Assembly: GCA_019912965.1 (NCBI GenBank)
Contig: JAIOHM010000172.1
Span: 1 to 54,426, forward strand
Origin: Anaerolineae bacterium
Lineage (GTDB): Bacteria > Chloroflexota > Anaerolineae > Aggregatilineales > Phototrophicaceae
Length of the DNA stretch: 54,426 nucleotides
Direction: 5' to 3'
Part shown: positions 17,902-25,915 of the stretch, in pieces
How positions within the stretch are numbered: position 1 is the stretch's first letter
Layout of the letters: each line of letters begins with the position of its first letter
Translations under genes and position numbers: made by a program
The notes under the pieces: model-generated
Told to the model about the DNA's origin: nothing
The model's input: only the letters and a program-made list of their open reading frames with translations
Databases searched by the model: none

Positions 17902-19670
17902 CGTTCGCGCTCCGTTTGTTCCCAATGGAGTATTAACTCCTCGTATGGGATGGTGATCGGAGTCTCCGGTGGGCGTTCTTCCTTGGGTGCGCCGGGTAGG
18001 CTCAACCAATATTTCGGCGAGCGTGGTTCGTTCAAAACGGGCGAGAAGTGGGTCATACGCATTTGGCTCATTGCATCATCCATTTGCGCGGCGATATTAT
18101 CCATCGCTTGTTGCGCGGTGATTTCGCCTTCGATAGCCTGCGCTATGTTCGGCCACCAGAAGTTAGACAGTAGAGGATAATTGGGCACGTTCAGCCCTGT
18201 ACCTGTCCACTTGTTCGATTCAGAGGAGCGGTAAAACTCAATGAGTCCACCATACTCCTGAATATGTTCAGATAGATACTGCGAAAATAGTGTGGATTCA
18301 CGCACGAGGGTGCCGCCAATGATGAACTTATCCACCGCGACAGTTTGCGATACCGCGAACTGTGCCCAAAGCCAGGCCATTGATCGGCGTGGCCCTTCAA
18401 CGCTCACTGGAATTGTCCAACTCCCCGCATCCTGATACCCTACTTTCATGCCCTCATCCCAATAACGCCCATGTGGGGTAGGTGCAAGCCGCCACAAAGG
18501 TAATCCGTTCGCGTCGGTTACAGGGCTATTTGGGTCATGGAAGCCTGCATCAGATAGCCAGGTTGTGTATTGAAAGATGCTCTGTGCAATATCGCCCTGT
18601 GCAGCACGTGGGCCGGCATCAACCCATGCCCAGTCACGCGCTTCTGGTGGCGCGTACAAGTTCAGCCATCGGATGTAAGTTTCAAGCGCATAGACTGCTG
18701 GCGGGTCATTGGCTGCGCCGCCTCGAGCGACAGATGCACCGACCGGAATGCCGTTTTCGACTCTTATGCCCCATTCATCAACAGGCAGCCCGTTCGGCAA
18801 ACCGACATCCCCCACACCCGCTATGGACAACCAGGCATCAGTGAAGCGCCAACCCAACGATGGCGATGTGCGCCCGTAATCCAAATGACCATAGACTTTG
18901 ACGCCTTTAATATACCCTTGCTCATCCTCTGGCGTCCCGCGTACCTCATAGGTAAAGAAGTTGGCGATGTCCTCGTAAGCCGCCCAATTCACAGGCACGC
19001 CGAGCGAATATCCATAGATGTCCTCGAACTGCGCCTGAATATATGGATCGCTGAACCAGTCGTAGCGAAACCAATACAGATTGGCAAATTGTTGGTCGGG
19101 TAGTTGCAGTTGGTTACCCTCGAAGTCTTGCCCAAATTCCAAATTGAGAAAATCATCCAGGTCTAGGTACGGGTTGGTGTATGCTGCGCCTTCGCCCGCC
19201 ATATACTCTGTCAGGTTCACCACACCGCCCGTGCGTAAATGTGTACCTACTAAATCGGCGTCATTAACGTAGATATCATAGATGCGGCGCCCAGTGGTTT
19301 GCTGCTCAACCAGCCTTTCGACCACCGAACCTTCGCCGATGATCTCGTGTTCGACATGAATCCCGGTAAGTTCTTCAAAGGCTACGGTAAGAACGTCGCG
19401 TTCCCAAAAGTGTGTCTCGATGTCCTCGGCAACAGAGAGAATCGTGTGCCCCCGAAACTGTTCACTGCTTTCCATAAACCAGCGCAGTTCTGCGATGCGT
19501 TCTTCTTTGGTCAGTGTCGAGTTCGAGAAGTAGGTTGCCCATCGGAGAATGGCATCTTCGCGGCTCAAATTGTTATCATTATTAGGCGTAGGGGTGTCTT
19601 GCGCGTGGCTAATGAGAGGCAAAAACAGGCAAATGAATACAAATAGCCTCAAAAACTTATAGTTAATCAT
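17898..19670 (-). CDS. Second GlpV-like solute-binding protein, coupled to the sensor kinase
   Basis: The protein is 590 aa with a signal peptide (residues 1-23, ending SHAQD). It is a full-length paralogue of the GlpV at 8070, sharing long blocks (YVNDADLVGTHLR, LPDQQFANLYWFRYDWF, GWRFTDAW, APTPHGRYWDEGMK). It is not beside the permeases; its stop overlaps the kinase start by four bases (ATGA). That suggests its main partner is the kinase's extracytoplasmic domain, making it a ligand-presenting sensor protein. It could alternatively also feed the transporter. Its 294-base upstream region is shared with a divergent kinase gene. Confidence 0.75.
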   Translation of the reverse strand: MINYKFLRLFVFICLFLPLISHAQDTPTPNNDNNLSREDAILRWATYFSNSTLTKEERIAELRWFMESSEQFRGHTILSVAEDIETHFWERDVLTVAFEELTGIHVEHEIIGEGSVVERLVEQQTTGRRIYDIYVNDADLVGTHLRTGGVVNLTEYMAGEGAAYTNPYLDLDDFLNLEFGQDFEGNQLQLPDQQFANLYWFRYDWFSDPYIQAQFEDIYGYSLGVPVNWAAYEDIANFFTYEVRGTPEDEQGYIKGVKVYGHLDYGRTSPSLGWRFTDAWLSIAGVGDVGLPNGLPVDEWGIRVENGIPVGASVARGGAANDPPAVYALETYIRWLNLYAPPEARDWAWVDAGPRAAQGDIAQSIFQYTTWLSDAGFHDPNSPVTDANGLPLWRLAPTPHGRYWDEGMKVGYQDAGSWTIPVSVEGPRRSMAWLWAQFAVSQTVAVDKFIIGGTLVRESTLFSQYLSEHIQEYGGLIEFYRSSESNKWTGTGLNVPNYPLLSNFWWPNIAQAIEGEITAQQAMDNIAAQMDDAMSQMRMTHFSPVLNEPRSPKYWLSLPGAPKEERPPETPITIPYEELILHWEQTERER

Positions 19671-19964
19671 ATGTATTATCTAAGAACTCTAAACTTATAT
19701 TTTGAGACGGAAATGCATAAGTGTTTGTCTGGCCTATGCAGGTCAACTTAACTAATTATAGAGGTGATAGACTTATCAAAACCACATTTTCGAATAGTAG
19801 ACCCTTGAACGGTGAATTTAATCTTATAGATAAATCTGCTGAAGGGTAAGCTGTATTTTTGTGCAGTTACTACAGTGCCACCCCTGTATAAATAGATAGG
19901 GTCTACATTCCGTATCCTATGTTAAAGTGAAACTATTGTAAGCTTTCAAGACTATCCTAACGAT
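19671..19964. promoter_or_regulatory. Divergent promoter region with inverted WAGGGTCTAC motifs
   Basis: These 294 AT-rich bases separate the minus-strand sensory/glp genes from the plus-strand NarL-type pair. TAGGGTCTAC occurs at 19897-19906 on the plus strand and AAGGGTCTAC at 19797-19806 on the minus strand, about 100 bases apart. A related TAGGGTCT is at 14773. These may be operator half-sites for one of the adjacent regulators. I could not assign -35/-10 elements with confidence. Confidence 0.4.
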
Positions 19965-21527
19965 ATGTTACACGTTGATCCACAGGAGCAACAGCAAGTA
20001 TCCAGTCCACATGAAACCGCGCTCAAGTCGCAGTTCTTCGAGTTGTCGATGGATTTGTTTTGTATCCTTAACATGGCTGGAAGAATCGAAACAGCGAATC
20101 CCGCTCTAACGGCAATTCTATCTGCCCACAGCGACCAGTTCATACAACATCCGTTCATAGAATTCGTTCATGAGGAAGATCGTTCAACCGTTCCGGATGC
20201 GCTATCGGATCTTGAATCCATCGATACACCTATCAGTTTTGTTTGTCGTTTTCGCGGTTTTGATGAGACAGTAAGGTGGTATTTGTGGACGTTGTATCCG
20301 CGTCTGTCCGGTCTGATTCATGCGGTTGGTAAGGACATCACACCCTATAAAGAGATGGAAGCCAAAGAATCCGAGCGCAACATCTTTGCCGAAGCCCTGC
20401 TGGATATTGTTTTCGCCATTAACAGCAGCTTGGCACTCGATCAGGTTCTAGAGCGCATCTTGTCAAACATCGGCAAAGCGGTGGCTTATGAGTATGTCAG
20501 CATTTTATTGGTTGAAGCGGATGAAGCCGAAGTTGTCGGCATGCAGAACAAAAGCACTGCCACCAAAGGCGATGAACTGCAAGGCACACGCTTTGCTATA
20601 CAAGATGACGAATACTTGCGTCGGATGTTTCATAGCCATGAGAGCATTATCGTACCTGAACTTGAACGCCCTCCTGCTTGGATGGTGACAACAGATAAGC
20701 TGGAAACGGGCGCATTTTTGGGTTCACCAATTGTGGTCGAGGGCAACGTGATTGGCTTTGTATGTGTGTTTAGTTCCAAAAAAGAGTTTTTTACACCCCT
20801 CCATGCACAGCAGTTAATCACCTTTGCTAATCAAGCTGGCATCGCCATCAATAATGCTCGGCTGTACGAGCAAGCACAGTCTGTTGCTACCTTGCGTGAA
20901 CGCCAGCGTATGGCGCAAGAACTTCACGATGCCGTCAATCAAGATTTGTTTGCAGCCAGCACCTACGCGGATTTGCTGCCAAAAGCTATTCGCAATAAGC
21001 CAGACATAGTGGCGCAATATGCCACAAGAATTAGCACTTTGATTCGTGGCGCGGTAGACCAGATGCGGATGATTCTGATCGAGCTTCACCCAGACACTTT
21101 GACCAACACTGGTCTTGAAATGCTCATACAACAGTTATGCATTGTTTTCAGTCGCAAAACTGGGATCCCCGTTGATTTTAAGACCAACACGCAGATCGTT
21201 CTCAACGAGCAGGCGCAAATCGTCGTGTATCGTATCGCGCAGGAGGGACTGCACAATATCGCCAAACACGCCCGCGCGACTCATGTTAAAGTGAGTTTGC
21301 TGCAATCTAATCATCTGCTTTCACTGATCATCAAAGATAACGGTGTGGGCTTCGACAGCAATATAATTAAGGAAGTGCAATTTGGTATCCGCAATATGCG
21401 CGAACGGGCACGCAGCATCAACGCAGATTTTTGCATCAAAAGTGAGAGCGGGCAGGGGACAAAAATATATTTAAGGACGAAAAATAATGACGCAACAAAA
21501 TCCAATCCGCCTGATGATAGTAGATGA
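19965..21527 (+). CDS. NarL-type soluble sensor histidine kinase (PAS, GAF, HisKA_3, HATPase)
   Basis: The protein is 520 aa with no membrane segment. A PAS domain (about 20-135; FCILNMAGRIETANPAL) is followed by a GAF domain (about 150-310). The HisKA_3 phosphoacceptor is H321 in RQRMAQELHDAVNQ, and the HATPase follows with DNGVGFDS and a short G2-like GQGTKIYL. It should phosphorylate the LuxR-type regulator at 21487, whose start lies 41 bases inside this gene. The signal is cytoplasmic, perhaps redox or a small ligand, and is unknown. Confidence 0.85.
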   Translation: MLHVDPQEQQQVSSPHETALKSQFFELSMDLFCILNMAGRIETANPALTAILSAHSDQFIQHPFIEFVHEEDRSTVPDALSDLESIDTPISFVCRFRGFDETVRWYLWTLYPRLSGLIHAVGKDITPYKEMEAKESERNIFAEALLDIVFAINSSLALDQVLERILSNIGKAVAYEYVSILLVEADEAEVVGMQNKSTATKGDELQGTRFAIQDDEYLRRMFHSHESIIVPELERPPAWMVTTDKLETGAFLGSPIVVEGNVIGFVCVFSSKKEFFTPLHAQQLITFANQAGIAINNARLYEQAQSVATLRERQRMAQELHDAVNQDLFAASTYADLLPKAIRNKPDIVAQYATRISTLIRGAVDQMRMILIELHPDTLTNTGLEMLIQQLCIVFSRKTGIPVDFKTNTQIVLNEQAQIVVYRIAQEGLHNIAKHARATHVKVSLLQSNHLLSLIIKDNGVGFDSNIIKEVQFGIRNMRERARSINADFCIKSESGQGTKIYLRTKNNDATKSNPPDDSR

Positions 21528-22122
21528 TCACCGTGTGGTTCACCAAGCGTTAGCTGAAATGATTAGTTTTGTTGATGATTTTGAATTGGTCGCACAAGGG
21601 AGCAACGGACAAGAAGCGATTACGCTGTGTGTTGAGTTTCAGCCTGATATCATCCTCATGGATGTGGTGATGCCTGTCATGGATGGTATAGAAGCAACAG
21701 CCCAAATATTGTCTGAAAATCCGCGCATAAAGATTTTAGCACTGTCGAGTTTTCAGGATGATGTCAGCGTTAATTCGATGCTGAAGAGCGGTGCTGCTGG
21801 ATACATCTTAAAGAACACATCCGTTGATGAACTTGAGAATGTCATTCGTACCGTGGCTAAGGGAAACTCTGTCATCGACAGCAACTTGATGCAAAAAGTC
21901 CTTCAGCCAAATCTTAGTTTACAAACTAACACTGGCCTTAGCCCGAGAGAGCTTGAGATTATCAAGCTGATTTCGCGAGGCATGAGCTACAATCAAGTCG
22001 CCAATTCGCTGACGATCAGCCTCTCGACGGTAAAATTCCATATTGGCAATATTCTGGCGAAGCTTGGTGTGGAAACGCGTAATGAAGCCATTGTAGTGGC
22101 TGCCAAAAACAACATCATTTAG
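21487..22122 (+). CDS. NarL/LuxR-family response regulator
   Basis: The protein is 211 aa. The receiver has D13-D14 and phospho-acceptor D59 in IILMDVVMPVMDG. The C-terminal LuxR helix-turn-helix is at about 148-205 (LSPRELEIIKLISRGMSYNQVA, STVKFHIGNILAKLGV). The ATG lies inside the kinase gene and is preceded by AGGACG. The genes it controls cannot be read from the sequence; neighbours include the glp sensory genes and the nos cluster. Confidence 0.85.
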   Translation: MTQQNPIRLMIVDDHRVVHQALAEMISFVDDFELVAQGSNGQEAITLCVEFQPDIILMDVVMPVMDGIEATAQILSENPRIKILALSSFQDDVSVNSMLKSGAAGYILKNTSVDELENVIRTVAKGNSVIDSNLMQKVLQPNLSLQTNTGLSPRELEIIKLISRGMSYNQVANSLTISLSTVKFHIGNILAKLGVETRNEAIVVAAKNNII

Positions 22123-22225
22123 GCGAATTCTATACATTGGCGCCTGTTTTTCGTCCCTATTGACCGTTATTAGTAATTATAATACTATAACTGTTTTTGT
22201 TGTAGTGCTGTGTGATATAGTAATA

Positions 22226-22258
22226 AAAACGGTCATCAGCCTAGTGATCGTTTTATTC
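22226..22258 (+). terminator. Terminator after the NarL-type regulator
   Basis: AAAACGGTCA (22226-22235) pairs with TGATCGTTTT (22245-22254) over 10 positions with one G-U pair. The loop is 9 bases and the 3' arm ends in TTTTATT. It lies about 100 bases after the regulator stop. Confidence 0.6.
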
Positions 22259-22319
22259 CCAACAGGGATTCATTTCACGAGACATAAATTGTTAAAGCAT
22301 AGGGCAAAATTCAAGACGG

Positions 22320-22368
22320 TTGATGAAATGGGGTGAGCTCGCGTTTGCTTGCCTCACCCACCCATCAA
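22320..22368 (-). terminator. Long stem-loop ending the nos operon
   Basis: TTGATG (22320-22325) pairs with CATCAA (22363-22368), and inside it GGGTGAG (22331-22337) pairs with CTCACCC (22353-22359). It starts 27 bases past the cytochrome c stop on the minus strand. There is no strong T run, so it may be a rho-independent terminator of weak type or a 3' stabilising structure. Confidence 0.45.
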
Positions 22369-22394
22369 GCAGAAACTCCCTGTAGGTGAAGGTT

Positions 22395-23360
22395 TTATCC
22401 GCCACCTGCCGACAGTGATCGCACATAAGCGATAATCGCAAGGATTTGTTCATCAGTCATGGCAGGATTACCGCCTTTAGCGGGCATATCGATGCCAGTG
22501 GTATTTAAAGTGTCCCAAATGGGGCGACCTGTCTTAATAAAATCCAGCAGTTCCTGGTCAGTTAATCCTGCTACAAATTCGCTCATTACAAGGTCTTTGC
22601 CGAGGTTCGGCAGGCCGCGTCCGTCCGATCCGTGACAGGCTGAACACAGCAGGAAAAGCTGTTCACCCTCCGCTACCAGTGCCGGATCGTAAGCCAACTC
22701 CGCACCACTTATGGGCGCAGATACCTCTACCGCATCACCCGCTTGTGCCGAAAGGTCGCGAATGTACGTTATGATTGCCCAAATGTCGTCATCAGTCATG
22801 GCAGGATTACCGCCTTTGCCTGGCATGTCGATACCTGTTGTATTCAGTGGATCCCAAATTGGGCGACCGACCTTAATGAAATCCAGCAGTTCCTGGTCAG
22901 TTAGCCCTGCTACAAACTCACTTGCCACAAGGTCTTTACCGAGGTTTGGCAAACCACGTCCATCTGGCCCATGACAGGCTGAACACAGCATGAAAAGTTG
23001 CTCACCCTGCGAGACCAGTGCCGGATCGGTAGTGCCGGCACTTTCGCCGCTACTCGCCTCAACAGCGGATTGAGGGGGTTCAGCAAGTGCCACCGTTGGC
23101 ATCGGGGTAGGGGCAGGAGGCGTATTGGTCGGCGGCAGGGTTGCTGTCGCCGTTGGAGGAATAGGAGTGTTGGGTGGCAGGGTCGCCGTCGTTTCCACTT
23201 GAGCTACTTCAACACTGTTTTCGTTGCTTTGTAGTGGAACCAATTTCATATTGGCAAACAGGAGTAAGCCAATCCCCGAAAAGACGCAGATTATAATAAA
23301 AGCGACAAGATCGGCATTCAGCGATTTTGTGTTTTGTGATTGTGGATGCTCCGACATCAT
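22395..23360 (-). CDS. Membrane-anchored diheme cytochrome c with tandemly duplicated domains
   Basis: The protein is 321 aa. One membrane helix (about 20-40) anchors it, followed by a Pro/Thr-rich linker (about 58-92). Two class I cytochrome c domains follow, each with CSACHG and a distal Met region (GIDMPGKGG or GIDMPAKGG). The domains are near-identical (LPNLGKDLV, SEFVAGLTDQELLDFIK), so the duplication is recent or homogenised. It is the last gene of the nos cluster and probably carries electrons to NosZ from a quinol:cytochrome c reductase. The role is inferred from context. Confidence 0.85.
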   Translation of the reverse strand: MMSEHPQSQNTKSLNADLVAFIIICVFSGIGLLLFANMKLVPLQSNENSVEVAQVETTATLPPNTPIPPTATATLPPTNTPPAPTPMPTVALAEPPQSAVEASSGESAGTTDPALVSQGEQLFMLCSACHGPDGRGLPNLGKDLVASEFVAGLTDQELLDFIKVGRPIWDPLNTTGIDMPGKGGNPAMTDDDIWAIITYIRDLSAQAGDAVEVSAPISGAELAYDPALVAEGEQLFLLCSACHGSDGRGLPNLGKDLVMSEFVAGLTDQELLDFIKTGRPIWDTLNTTGIDMPAKGGNPAMTDEQILAIIAYVRSLSAGGG

Positions 23361-23428
23361 TATTCTCCATAGAAAAGTCTCGGACTCAAGGTGTCCATCA
23401 GGCTGAGTTGATTGATAGTCCAGTGTGA

Positions 23429-24169
23429 TTACGGCATCGCAACTACTTGATCAAATTGCTGCTCATGTTGGCTGCCATCAGATAGCGTGACCGTTACTGT
23501 CACAATCCAGTCACCCGCCATCGTCCATTCCAACGGCACAATGTACTGACCATTTTCGCTGTGTGTGCCTTTACCAGAGATTGGCATCATGCCTGCATGG
23601 GTCATATCGCCCACAACATAGACCGTTGCATCGGTTATTGGTAGGCCATCGGTATCTGTCAGCGTGACGATTATGGTTGCCTCACCAAGCACTGCCGGAT
23701 TGCGGTCTGGTTCATAGGTAATATTCACATCTGCTGTGTTTGATGTACTGCTGGGGCGGTTAATCACACTTTCGCTGGATACCGCCTCGACGAAAAACTC
23801 AAAGGTGTCGTTGGCTTCGCCGCCGTTGGGCAGTTCTGCCGTGACCGTCACAATCCAACCGCCGCCCATCGTCCACTCAAATGGCACATGGTATTCCCCA
23901 TTGCTGCTTTCGCTTGTTTCCCGATTCACCGGTGTCATCCCCGCGTGATCCATATTTCCCTGAATTTGGAGTTTCGCCCCATCCACATGGGAATCGCTGC
24001 TATCAGTAAGGGTGATAATGAGGGTGCTTTTGCCTACAGTCAATGGTTCTGGTTCAACCCGTATGGCTATATCGACATCAGCTTGGGGCATTGCAGCGCT
24101 TTCCTGAGCGCATCCGATCAGGCTTAATAACGTGAATAGGGCAAAAAAGAGGATAAGTAGGTATTTCAT
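23429..24169 (-). CDS. Lipoprotein with two YtkA/FixH-like domains and repeated M-x-H-A-G-M motifs
   Basis: The protein is 246 aa. The signal peptide ends in a lipobox (SLIGC; Cys20). Two similar beta-sandwich repeats follow, each with a VTLTD-like strand, then NMDHAGMTP or DMTHAGMMP, then a VPxEWTMxGxWIVTVT strand. YtkA-like domains occur near haem-copper oxidase and copper genes. The Met/His cluster in each repeat could bind copper. The start overlaps the nosY stop by four bases. With no NosL seen in the cluster, a copper-delivery role for NosZ is an attractive inference. Confidence 0.7.
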   Translation of the reverse strand: MKYLLILFFALFTLLSLIGCAQESAAMPQADVDIAIRVEPEPLTVGKSTLIITLTDSSDSHVDGAKLQIQGNMDHAGMTPVNRETSESSNGEYHVPFEWTMGGGWIVTVTAELPNGGEANDTFEFFVEAVSSESVINRPSSTSNTADVNITYEPDRNPAVLGEATIIVTLTDTDGLPITDATVYVVGDMTHAGMMPISGKGTHSENGQYIVPLEWTMAGDWIVTVTVTLSDGSQHEQQFDQVVAMP

Positions 24170-25020
24170 CGCGCACTTCCTTTGAGGATAAATTTCTCTT
24201 GGCGCGAGAAAAGGGTTAGGGCACCCAGCAGAGGGATAACAATCCAGAGCACGAGTCCCATCAGTAGTAGCGGCAGCAGCAGCCCGCCAAACTGATCAGT
24301 TGCATATAAACCTGCTGGCCCCAACACCTCTAGATTGGCCTGAATGGTTAAGATCGAAGCAATCTTGAACATTTGCAGGGGATTCAATACTGCGATGAAG
24401 AACACTGTCTGAATTGGCATTTGCGTCGAGATTGCTGTCCCCATAATGCCCAAGTCACCGATGAACACCAGTAGCAACCAGAGGAACAATGCACCACCCA
24501 ATGCCGCTGTCGTCTTTTTTGCGATAGTGGACATCAAAAAACCCAAGCTGAGCATCGCCAGTGCCAGCAGATACGCCAATATGACTGTAAATAGATAACT
24601 GCCCGCATCCTGGATGCTGCCTTGAAGGGATAAAGCTACACCTGCTACGCCAAAACCCATCGTCAGGGTTGCCAGCAGCGCGCCTGCCATACCGAAATAT
24701 TTACCGAGCAGCACCTCTATCCGGCTGACGGGTTGTGCCAGCAGATAGACCAGAGCGCCCGTCTCACGGTCACCCGTCAGATTGGCTGAGCCGAGGGTTA
24801 GGCCGATGAGGGGTACAAATAACAGTACGAGGTTAATCAGGCTTGCAGCAGTTCGGCTGTAGCTCATCATCCGCAGCTGTGTTCCACCCGGCTGTATCAA
24901 GGCTGATAGCGCCAGCGCGAGTCCTGCGAAGGCAATTGTAAAGACGATGAACCAGCGATTGTGCATGGCATCGCGGAGTTCTTTCCACATGATCGCCTGT
25001 ATATTGGCAAAATCAGCCAT
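24166..25020 (-). CDS. nosY: ABC-2 type permease of the nos cluster (NosY-like)
   Basis: The start at 25020 (MADFANIQAIMWKELRD) is preceded by GGAGG and overlaps the nosF stop by 8 bases; the in-frame ATG at 25053 lies deeper in nosF. The 284 aa contain about six membrane helices in the ABC-2 arrangement, with the conserved GDRETGALVYLLAQPVSRIEVLLGKY stretch after the first pair. NosY forms the membrane part of NosFY, which with NosD serves NosZ copper-centre maturation. Confidence 0.85.
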   Translation of the reverse strand: MADFANIQAIMWKELRDAMHNRWFIVFTIAFAGLALALSALIQPGGTQLRMMSYSRTAASLINLVLLFVPLIGLTLGSANLTGDRETGALVYLLAQPVSRIEVLLGKYFGMAGALLATLTMGFGVAGVALSLQGSIQDAGSYLFTVILAYLLALAMLSLGFLMSTIAKKTTAALGGALFLWLLLVFIGDLGIMGTAISTQMPIQTVFFIAVLNPLQMFKIASILTIQANLEVLGPAGLYATDQFGGLLLPLLLMGLVLWIVIPLLGALTLFSRQEKFILKGSAR

Positions 25021-25897
25021 GATTTTCCTCCTGTATGACCAACTCACCGTCAATCAAGTCAAAATCTTCAACCGGAATGCTTGCCATTTCCAGCAAGCGT
25101 AGGGGAGCAATTTTGCCGCCCAGATTGACTTGGACGTATACACTTCGACCATTTGGCATATAAGTGAAACCCTGTTCATCAAGAACCTTCAATGTGTTTT
25201 CTTTGTGTTGGGTCGCCACCCAAATACGCAACCAACGATGCAGTCCTAGTTTTTCCGCCAGTTCGTGAGGGCGGCACTCAAGCATCAATTCACCGTCGGA
25301 TAACACAATCACGCGACTGCCAAGTGCGATGACTTCATCGAGGCGGTGAGAAGAGAAAACAATCGTTTTGCCAGATTGGTTGAGCATTTGTACTGTGTGA
25401 ATGAAGTCCCGCTGCGCTTTCACATCGAGGTTGGCGGTTGGCTCATCCAACACCAATACGGGCGGATCGGCCAGCAGGGCAACAGCTAGAGCCAGTCGCT
25501 GCTTCATGCCACCTGAAAGCATGTTCACGCGCTTGCTGCCATGAGCTGTTAGCTGTACCTGTTCCAATACGTCGTTTACGCGCTGGGGATCAGTCTTTTT
25601 GAGGCGGGCATAAAATCGCAGCGTCTCTAAAACCGTCATATCGTAGAATGCCGCTTCCTGTGGCACGTAGCCGATAGCTGCTCGTGCTGCTTTGCCATTG
25701 CGGCTCACATTGATGCCATTAACTGTTAATTCGCCTTCAAAGCCTTGAACACCCAACAGACAGCGCAGTGTTGTCGTTTTACCTGCCCCGTTTGCTCCCC
25801 ATAATGCGACTGCTTCACCGGCTTCGATAGTGAAGGAAACATTGTTCAGGGCAGTGATTTTGCCGTAGCGTTTGGTTAAGTTCTTCGCAATAATCAT
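25013..25897 (-). CDS. nosF: ABC transporter ATPase of the nos cluster (NosF-like)
   Basis: The protein is 294 aa. Walker A is WGANGAGKTT (about residues 33-42), the signature LSGGMKQRLALA, Walker B PVLVLDEPTANLD, and the switch histidine is in SSHRLDEV. It has a CcmA/NosF-type length with a C-terminal extension. It energises NosY; in known systems NosDFY supplies sulfur or copper-site precursors for NosZ. The gene is spaced 18 bases from nosD and overlaps nosY. Confidence 0.9.
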   Translation of the reverse strand: MIIAKNLTKRYGKITALNNVSFTIEAGEAVALWGANGAGKTTTLRCLLGVQGFEGELTVNGINVSRNGKAARAAIGYVPQEAAFYDMTVLETLRFYARLKKTDPQRVNDVLEQVQLTAHGSKRVNMLSGGMKQRLALAVALLADPPVLVLDEPTANLDVKAQRDFIHTVQMLNQSGKTIVFSSHRLDEVIALGSRVIVLSDGELMLECRPHELAEKLGLHRWLRIWVATQHKENTLKVLDEQGFTYMPNGRSVYVQVNLGGKIAPLRLLEMASIPVEDFDLIDGELVIQEENHG

Positions 25898-25915
25898 GGT
25901 TGTCTCTTTTCCTGC

